From contig JAUVKB010000071.1 in the NCBI GenBank assembly GCA_030596405.1, positions 1 through 10,063 of the forward strand: a DNA stretch of 10,063 nt, read 5' to 3'. Numbering within the stretch: position 1 is the stretch's first letter; every line of letters starts with the position of its first letter. The position numbers were made by a program, and so were the translations under genes. A model generated the notes under the pieces. The model ran no database searches. It saw nothing but the letters and a program-made list of their open reading frames with translations, and was not told the origin of the DNA. Below are positions 5,303-10,063 of this stretch, piece by piece. This stretch comes from Deltaproteobacteria bacterium. GTDB taxonomy: Bacteria; Desulfobacterota; Desulfobacteria; Desulfobacterales; JAUVKB01.

Positions 5303-6699
5303 TGAAACTAAAAGTATTGGTGATAGACGATGAAAAGACGATCCTTCAAACGTTCAAACTCAGGCTCACCAAATGGGGCCACGAAGTATTTCTGGCTTCG
5401 GAGGGGACTTTTGGGATAAACCTGTTGTCCGAGACGGATTGCAATGTGGTAATAACGGATTTGAAAATGCCCGGCCTTCCAGGACAGGATGTGGTAAAAT
5501 TGGTCAAAGAGAACCATCCGGCAACAGAGGTTGTGGTCATTACCGGGTATGCTACTGTGGACTCGGCCGTGGAAGTTATGAAGATAGGCGCTAGCGACTT
5601 TCTTGTAAAACCGCTTGACTTTGATCACGTGCGTATCGTTCTTGACAAAATCGCACAACGTCTTTTATTGATAGAGGAGAACAAGCGGTTAAAAGACAGT
5701 GTCGGGACGTTAAGAAACGAGGCCGGGGAAAGGTATAAGCTGGGCAATCTCGTGGGCAAAAGCAAGAGCATACGTTCCGTCTTCAATATGATAGACAGGG
5801 TGGCCCCTCTGGAATCCACGGTGTTGCTTTATGGTGAAACAGGCACAGGTAAAGAGATGGTCGCGAAAGCCATTCATCATAACAGCCCTCGAAAGTCGGG
5901 TCCCATGGTTACTGTGGACTGTGGCTCGCTTGCCGAAACACTGCTGGAATCAGAACTCTTTGGTCATATTAAAGGGGCTTTTACCGGGGCTCATGCGGCA
6001 AAAAAAGGCCGTTTTGAGCAAGCTCAAAATGGGACAATTTTTTTGGACGAGGTAAATAATGCGTCACCGGTGGTACAGAAAAAGCTACTTAGAGTTATTC
6101 AGGAAAAGAGTTTTCAGCGTCTTGGTGGTGAAAGCCCTGTCACTGTCGATGTTCGGATTGTTGCCGCCACCAATAAGGATTTGCAGCAACTTGTTAAGAA
6201 GGGGGAGTTTCGACGGGATCTTTTCTACCGTTTAAACGTGGTTCCTATTTGGCTGCCGCCCTTAAGAGACAGAATAGAAGATATTCCGCTTTTAACCAGG
6301 CATTTCATTGATATATACACAATTCGTATGGATCGGGGTCCCATCGAAATTTCATCCGATGCAATGAAAGAGCTTGTCAGTTATTCTTGGCCGGGCAATA
6401 TCAGGGAATTATCCAATGTGATTGAACGAACTATTATTATGACATCCGGCAATACCATTTCAAAGTTTTATATTAATGGCAACGAGCAGGAAACAGGCGG
6501 TGTTTTGGCCTCTTTATCCTTGAGCCTTGATCCTCCTTTAAAAGAACAGATCGCTGTTATGGAGTTTAATTATCTTAAACTTGCTCTGAAAAGATATCAT
6601 GGGCGGATAAAAAATGTGGCGGAGCGTTCAGGATTGAATCCTCGCACTTTATACAGGAAGATGAAATATTACGGGCTGGAAAAGAGAAAATTTGACTAA
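5302..6699 (+). CDS. NtrC-family sigma54-dependent response regulator
   Basis: 465-residue activator of sigma54 RNA polymerase. Receiver (1-120): Asp9/Asp10, phosphoacceptor Asp53 (ITDLKMPG) and Lys103. AAA+ domain (about 148-385): Walker A GETGTGKE (178-185), the sigma54-contact loop GAFTGA (225-230), Walker B GTIFLDEV (244-251), sensor motif AATNKDL and the WPGNIREL segment. C-terminal Fis-type helix-turn-helix (about 424-463, with VAERSGLNPRTLYRKMKYYGL), which binds enhancer DNA. Length and order are those of the family. Small deviation: after DE the usual I-G-D reads V-N-N. GGAG about 15 bases upstream is far, so translation probably depends on termination of the kinase gene. Likely targets are the sigma54 promoter at 2799 and other promoters outside the window; the regulon cannot be named. 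The next gene starts 53 bases downstream with no terminator between, so read-through is possible. Confidence 0.96.
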   Translation: MKLKVLVIDDEKTILQTFKLRLTKWGHEVFLASEGTFGINLLSETDCNVVITDLKMPGLPGQDVVKLVKENHPATEVVVITGYATVDSAVEVMKIGASDFLVKPLDFDHVRIVLDKIAQRLLLIEENKRLKDSVGTLRNEAGERYKLGNLVGKSKSIRSVFNMIDRVAPLESTVLLYGETGTGKEMVAKAIHHNSPRKSGPMVTVDCGSLAETLLESELFGHIKGAFTGAHAAKKGRFEQAQNGTIFLDEVNNASPVVQKKLLRVIQEKSFQRLGGESPVTVDVRIVAATNKDLQQLVKKGEFRRDLFYRLNVVPIWLPPLRDRIEDIPLLTRHFIDIYTIRMDRGPIEISSDAMKELVSYSWPGNIRELSNVIERTIIMTSGNTISKFYINGNEQETGGVLASLSLSLDPPLKEQIAVMEFNYLKLALKRYHGRIKNVAERSGLNPRTLYRKMKYYGLEKRKFD

Positions 6700-6720
6700 A
6701 TTTTGCTTGTTGTAATAAAT
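6692..6720 (+). promoter_or_regulatory. Weak candidate sigma70 promoter for the MmgE/PrpD gene
   Basis: TTGACT (6692-6697) with a 17-base spacer and ATAAAT (6715-6720). The -35 is good and overlaps the regulator stop; the -10 is poor. Co-transcription from the two-component operon is an equal alternative. Confidence 0.25.
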
Positions 6721-6752
6721 TATTTACCAAAGAGAGTGGGAGGTATATTATT

Positions 6753-8099
6753 ATGCAGGACAAACCTTTGGGGCTAACCAGGGTATTAGCCAGATTTGTC
6801 GTTGAGACAGACACAGGGGATATCCCGGCGAATATTTTTGAATATGCCAAGATTGCGCTAATGGACTGGATTTCTGTGACTCTGGCCGGGAAAGATGATC
6901 CGCTGGTGGCAAAACTGATACGATATTCTGATCTGATGGGCGGCCATGAACAAGCGACTATTCTGGGTCATGGCATGAAGAAAAGTGCAAGCCATGCCGC
7001 CCTGATTAATGGCGCGGCGTCGCATGCTTTAGATTACGACGACACGCTTGAAATTTTTGTGGGGCATCCGTCGGCAACCCTTTTCCCTTCTATACTGGCC
7101 TTGTCCGAATGGAAACAGATGTCGGGGAACGACTTGTTAACGGCTTATATTATAGGAATTCAAGTCGGGGCGACAATCGGCGCCTGCGGGGGGGCGGAGC
7201 ATTATACGAGCGGGTGGCACGCCACTTCTACTCTCGGTCATTTTGCATCAGCTGCGGGATGCGCCAAGCTGATGGGACTGGATGAGCAGCAGACCGTTTA
7301 CGCTTTGGGGATTGCAGGAACGCAGGCTTCAGGTTTAAGAAGCGCGTTTGGCACAATGTGCAAACCTTTCCATGCAGGGATGTCCTCACAGGCCGGGCTG
7401 GTAGCCGCCTTGCTGGCAGGCGAAGGCTTTACCAGCGCAGAAGACATTTTGGAAGGACGGGACGGTTTTTTGCAGGTATTGAACGGCAAATTGAATAAAG
7501 ATGCGGCAAGTGCTCTCGGCAAAAAATGGGAAACTGAAAATATTATCCAAAAATACCATGCGTCCTGTCACGCCACGCATTCTCCTATAGAAGGGGCTCT
7601 TTCCGTTGTGAAGGAGGAAGGATTAAATCCTGGTGATATTAAATCTATAAAGATTCTTGCGTCTCAAATGGCGCTTGACGTGGCTGCAAAGACCAACATA
7701 AAGACAGGCCTTGAAGGTAAATTCAGCATATCTTATTGTGTCGCCAATGCGCTTTTAAGGGGCAACACAGGCATGCAGGCCTTTACAGATGAAAAAGCAA
7801 ACGATCCTGATGTCCAGGAGTATATGAAAAAAATATCGGTTGTTTGTTTCCCGGATTTCAAGATGGTTGAAGCAAAAATTGAAGTGGAGACAAATTTAGG
7901 ACAAGTTTATACCAGGATGGTCAATATCATGAAGGACGTTCCGACGATTGAAACAAGAAAAGCAAAGATAAAAAACAAGTTGATCGATTTGTGCTCTCCG
8001 ATCCTGGGCGACAAAAAATCGGAAGAGCTAAGCGAGGCTATAATTTCGCTTGAGAAAACCGCTAACATGCGGACATTTGTCAACCAAATAAGCAGTTAA
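6753..8099 (+). CDS. MmgE/PrpD-family protein (dehydratase, decarboxylase or epimerase of a carboxylic acid)
   Basis: 448 residues, the usual family length. Start fixed by GGGAGG (6738-6743) nine bases upstream. The family includes 2-methylcitrate dehydratase (PrpD), cis-aconitate decarboxylase and iminodisuccinate epimerase, all cofactor-free enzymes acting on multi-carboxylate substrates. Conserved blocks: HALDYDDT (91-98), GHPSA (104-108), GWHAT (154-158), a G-I-A helix region with CKPFHAG (203-209), LEGRDGF (233-239), KYHASCHATH (267-276) and the KFS-x-SY block (323-327). Asp94, His105, His156, Lys204 and Lys267 line up with residues implicated in catalysis in mammalian cis-aconitate decarboxylase, so an active enzyme is likely. 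No methylcitrate synthase or lyase is nearby, so a plain methylcitrate-cycle role is not supported. Its partner is the B12-binding mutase subunit 43 bases downstream, which points to organic-acid catabolism. Exact substrate unknown. Confidence 0.92.
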   Translation: MQDKPLGLTRVLARFVVETDTGDIPANIFEYAKIALMDWISVTLAGKDDPLVAKLIRYSDLMGGHEQATILGHGMKKSASHAALINGAASHALDYDDTLEIFVGHPSATLFPSILALSEWKQMSGNDLLTAYIIGIQVGATIGACGGAEHYTSGWHATSTLGHFASAAGCAKLMGLDEQQTVYALGIAGTQASGLRSAFGTMCKPFHAGMSSQAGLVAALLAGEGFTSAEDILEGRDGFLQVLNGKLNKDAASALGKKWETENIIQKYHASCHATHSPIEGALSVVKEEGLNPGDIKSIKILASQMALDVAAKTNIKTGLEGKFSISYCVANALLRGNTGMQAFTDEKANDPDVQEYMKKISVVCFPDFKMVEAKIEVETNLGQVYTRMVNIMKDVPTIETRKAKIKNKLIDLCSPILGDKKSEELSEAIISLEKTANMRTFVNQISS

Positions 8100-8142
8100 G
8101 GGATTGTATATATTTATTTAACAACACAGGGAGGTGTTAATA

Positions 8143-8541
8143 ATGGAACAAGGGAAAAAGGTCAGGGTACTGGTGGCCAAACCGGGTCTGGACGGTCATG
8201 AGCGCGGAGCCCGGGTTGTTGCATATGGTCTAAGAGATTTGGGGTTTGAGGTTATATATACAGGCTTGCGTCAATCAGCGGACATTATTGCAAAGGCGGC
8301 CATACAGGAGGATGTCGATGTCATTGGCCTGTCAATTTTGTCCGGCGCGCACATGACCCTTACTCGGAAGGTTCTTGATAAGTTGAAAGAGCAGGACGCC
8401 AGGGATGTTCTGATGCTGATCGGAGGGGTTATTCCGGATGAAGATGTGCCGAAGTGGAAAGAGATGGGTGTTTCCGGAGTGTTCACATCAGGCACTCCCA
8501 TAAAAGAAATCGGTGATTTTATTAATTCCAATATTTCCTGA
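8143..8541 (+). CDS. B12-binding (small) subunit of an acyl-CoA mutase of the methylmalonyl-CoA mutase type
   Basis: 132 residues from the ATG at 8143, with GGGAGG (8129-8134) eight bases before it; the GTG at 8134 lies inside that ribosome site and is rejected. A stand-alone cobalamin-binding domain: KPGLDGHERGARVV holds the DxHxxG motif (Asp17, His19, Gly22) whose histidine coordinates cobalt from below, followed by the conserved Ser64 region GLSILSGAH and the GG of LIGGVIPDED (94-95). Such subunits pair with a separate catalytic large subunit in methylmalonyl-CoA, 2-hydroxyisobutyryl-CoA and related mutases, which exchange a carboxyl-CoA (or similar) group with hydrogen on a neighbouring carbon. 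The large subunit is not in this window, which is unusual. The terminator at 8591 ends this unit and the chaperone gene follows. Family certain; the reaction (methylmalonyl-CoA or a substituted succinyl-CoA) is open. Confidence 0.94.
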   Translation: MEQGKKVRVLVAKPGLDGHERGARVVAYGLRDLGFEVIYTGLRQSADIIAKAAIQEDVDVIGLSILSGAHMTLTRKVLDKLKEQDARDVLMLIGGVIPDEDVPKWKEMGVSGVFTSGTPIKEIGDFINSNIS

Positions 8542-8571
8542 ACCGATCCTGAACCGGTCATTAACCGGGGA
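8539..8571 (+). repeat. Three tandem 11-base imperfect repeats at the mutase-subunit stop
   Basis: TGAACCGATCC (from 8539), TGAACCGGTCA (8550) and TTAACCGGGGA (8561) share (T)(G/T)AACCG with an 11-base period. The first copy starts with the stop codon. Possibly an operator or RNA element before the terminator, or chance. Confidence 0.5.
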
Positions 8572-8590
8572 TATTATCATATTAAAAATG

Positions 8591-8615
8591 CCCCGTCCTT
8601 TTGTGACGGGGTTTT
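8591..8615 (+). terminator. Rho-independent terminator between mutase subunit and GTPase genes
   Basis: CCCCGTC (8591-8597), a seven-base loop, GACGGGG (8605-8611), then TTTT. It ends the MmgE/PrpD-mutase-subunit unit 50 bases past the stop and only 25 bases before the start of the GTPase gene. The last copy of the hairpin stem is therefore close to the GTPase ribosome site, and partial read-through must supply that gene unless a promoter lies inside. Confidence 0.85.
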
Positions 8616-8636
8616 CTATATATGGAGAAAATTTGT

Positions 8637-9581
8637 ATGGATAATGAGTTGGAAAATCTTGTAAATGGAATAGCTGACGGTTCTGTACGTTCATTGGCCG
8701 GCATGATTACCTGCGTTGAAAACCGTACGACAGGATGGCTGGAGGCAATGAAAAAAATTTATTCCAAAACAGGCCATGCGCGGGTGATTGGAATTACAGG
8801 CCCGCCGGGCGCAGGCAAGAGCACTCTGACAGACCGTCTGACTCGTACACTCCTGGATAAAGGGCTGAGCGTGGGTGTTATCGCGGTCGACCCATCCAGT
8901 CCGTTTTCCGGAGGGGCGTTATTGGGGGACCGTTTACGGATGAAAGACGTAAGCGCTTTGGAAGGTGTGTTTGTCCGGTCAATGGCCACTAGAGGAGCCC
9001 TTGGAGGATTGAGCCTTGCAGCGCGGGACGTGGTTAAAATTATGGATGCATTTGGCAAGGATTTTATATTAGTCGAAACTGTAGGTGTGGGTCAGGATGA
9101 AATAGAGGTCGTAAAAACCGCAGACCTGGTTATGGTTGTTTGCGTTCCCGGAATGGGTGACGGCATTCAAGCCATCAAGGCAGGCATAATGGAAATAGCG
9201 GATATCTTTGTAGTGAACAAAGCGGATATAGAAGGAGCAGATAGTGTTGTCAAGGATATTCAGGCCATGCTTAGCATGAGTACGGATAAGGGCAAAAAGA
9301 CAATTCAGGTATTAAAAACAGTGGCAACAAGCGGCGATGGGATAACAGAGCTTGTAGATACCCTTTTTCAGGAACTGGAAGCGACAAAAAAAAAGGCGGG
9401 CAGGCAAAGAGACCGAATTAAGGAAGAGATTATCGGTCTGCTGGAAAGAGAGGTGTCCCGGCTCATACACAAAAGATTGGATCACAATGACAAACTGGAC
9501 GTTTCTGTAGATAAGATTCTTGCCCGGGAATGCGATCCATATTCTGTTGTTCAGGAAATAACCGACGATTATATAAAATAA
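8637..9581 (+). CDS. meaB: MeaB/ArgK-family GTPase, chaperone of a B12-dependent acyl-CoA mutase
   Basis: 314 residues from the ATG at 8637, preceded by GGAGAAA (8624-8630); the in-frame ATG at 8622 overlaps that site. G3E-family P-loop GTPase that gates cobalamin loading into the mutase and removes damaged cofactor. Motifs: Walker A GPPGAGKST (55-63), the MeaB signature VDPSSPFSGGALLGDR (84-99), MATRGALGG (117-124), ETVGVGQDE (147-155) with the switch aspartate and glutamate, and the guanine-specificity NKAD (194-197). The C-terminal helical part (about 245-314) matches the dimerisation arm of MeaB. Length is normal for bacterial MeaB. It is placed after the B12-binding subunit, its expected client. 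The terminator just upstream suggests reduced or separate expression. Confidence 0.95.
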   Translation: MDNELENLVNGIADGSVRSLAGMITCVENRTTGWLEAMKKIYSKTGHARVIGITGPPGAGKSTLTDRLTRTLLDKGLSVGVIAVDPSSPFSGGALLGDRLRMKDVSALEGVFVRSMATRGALGGLSLAARDVVKIMDAFGKDFILVETVGVGQDEIEVVKTADLVMVVCVPGMGDGIQAIKAGIMEIADIFVVNKADIEGADSVVKDIQAMLSMSTDKGKKTIQVLKTVATSGDGITELVDTLFQELEATKKKAGRQRDRIKEEIIGLLEREVSRLIHKRLDHNDKLDVSVDKILARECDPYSVVQEITDDYIK

Positions 9582-9623
9582 TTGTCTTTTTTATAAAGCC
9601 GTCAGGGTCGGGAAAACTTTTTT

Positions 9624-10063
9624 ATGCTTAAAGTAAGAGATCAGGTTTATAGTTATCGGTGGATGATACTGTTTGTCACATGGCTGGCATATTTAGTGAT
9701 GTACCTGCAAAGATTCGCCATCCCCCCACTTTCCCCGTTTATAAAGGAAGAATTTTTGTTGTCCGGCACCCAGGTGGGCATGCTGATGGCTGCAAATGCA
9801 TTAGGATACGCCGCAATGCAGATGCCCGCGGGCTGGCTTGCTGACCGCATCGGGGTAAGGTGGATGTTGTTGATTGGGGAAGTATTCGCCGGTGTTATGG
9901 TGTTCTGCATGTTTTTTACGCCTTCATACCGTGTCAGTTTAGTGTTGCTCGGATTGGAGGGATTAGGGTGCGGCTGTCTTTTGACTTCTACCTCAAAGGC
10001 GATTATGGTATGGTTTCCTGTAAGAGAAAGAGCCACGGCAATGGGGTTGAAGCAGACAGCGAC
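9624..10063 (+). CDS. MFS transporter, N-terminal part, truncated by the right edge
   Basis: About 146 residues are visible, starting MLKVRDQVYSYRWMILFVTW at the ATG at 9624, and the frame is open to the window end. Four or so hydrophobic segments are seen: about 13-32, 48-70, 78-98 and 103-125. The loop between the second and third holds the MFS signature GWLADRIGVRW (motif A, G-x-L-x-D-R-x-G-x-R). The opening pattern, a tryptophan-rich first helix followed by a P-L-S-P-F loop, resembles anion/organic-acid carriers of the superfamily, but the substrate cannot be read from half a protein. The ribosome site is weak (GGGA about ten bases upstream). It follows the MeaB gene by 42 bases with no terminator and probably shares its transcript, so it may import the acid processed by the upstream enzymes. 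Confidence 0.9.
   Translation, partial: MLKVRDQVYSYRWMILFVTWLAYLVMYLQRFAIPPLSPFIKEEFLLSGTQVGMLMAANALGYAAMQMPAGWLADRIGVRWMLLIGEVFAGVMVFCMFFTPSYRVSLVLLGLEGLGCGCLLTSTSKAIMVWFPVRERATAMGLKQTA

Noticed and set aside
6753..8099. Naming the MmgE/PrpD gene prpD (2-methylcitrate dehydratase)
   Set aside because: No methylcitrate synthase or methylisocitrate lyase is adjacent, and the family has several different reactions.

Overview
The window looks like chromosomal DNA of an anaerobic bacterium. The most likely source is a sulfate-reducing or syntrophic deltaproteobacterium (Desulfobacterota). This is an inference from the gene set: glycyl-radical enzyme (GRE) chemistry, a sigma54-dependent NtrC-type two-component system, and B12-dependent acyl-CoA mutase parts. 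No rRNA, tRNA, CRISPR array or insertion sequence was seen.

Left third (1-2440), read on the minus strand. Two genes are recognisable: a GRE-activating radical-SAM enzyme that runs off the left edge (1-623) and a small two-CxxC metal-knuckle protein (2084-2305). Between them lie two paralogous proteins that look like FMN-binding split barrels (866-1249 and 1321-1701). Just after the metal-knuckle gene is a broken C-terminal tail of a GRE (1865-2090). It still carries the glycyl-radical motif RVAGYSAHF but has a stop codon and a frame change, and a strong minus-strand terminator follows it. Upstream of the metal-knuckle gene is a second, frameshifted copy of its central part. I read this as the wreck of a GRE operon (small subunit, then catalytic subunit) that lost most of the catalytic gene by deletion, with the activase left nearby. 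The arrangement recalls fumarate-adding synthases (benzyl- or alkylsuccinate synthase), but the substrate class cannot be settled from the remnant.

Middle (2440-6699). An AT-rich control region carries a near-consensus sigma54 promoter (2799-2814). It precedes a soluble hybrid histidine kinase with three PAS-like regions, and an NtrC-family response regulator (REC, sigma54 AAA+, Fis-type HTH) whose start overlaps the kinase stop by one base. The regulator can use sigma54, so it may control its own promoter.

Right third (6753-10063), plus strand. An MmgE/PrpD-family enzyme is followed by an isolated B12-binding small subunit of an acyl-CoA mutase, then a rho-independent terminator, then a MeaB-type GTPase that protects such mutases, and finally the first half of an MFS transporter cut by the right edge. 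No mutase catalytic (large) subunit is present. The set suggests uptake and processing of a carboxylic acid whose CoA ester undergoes a B12-dependent carbon-skeleton rearrangement. Alkylsuccinate-type pathways use that chemistry, which would fit the GRE remains on the left. The link between the two halves is a hypothesis.
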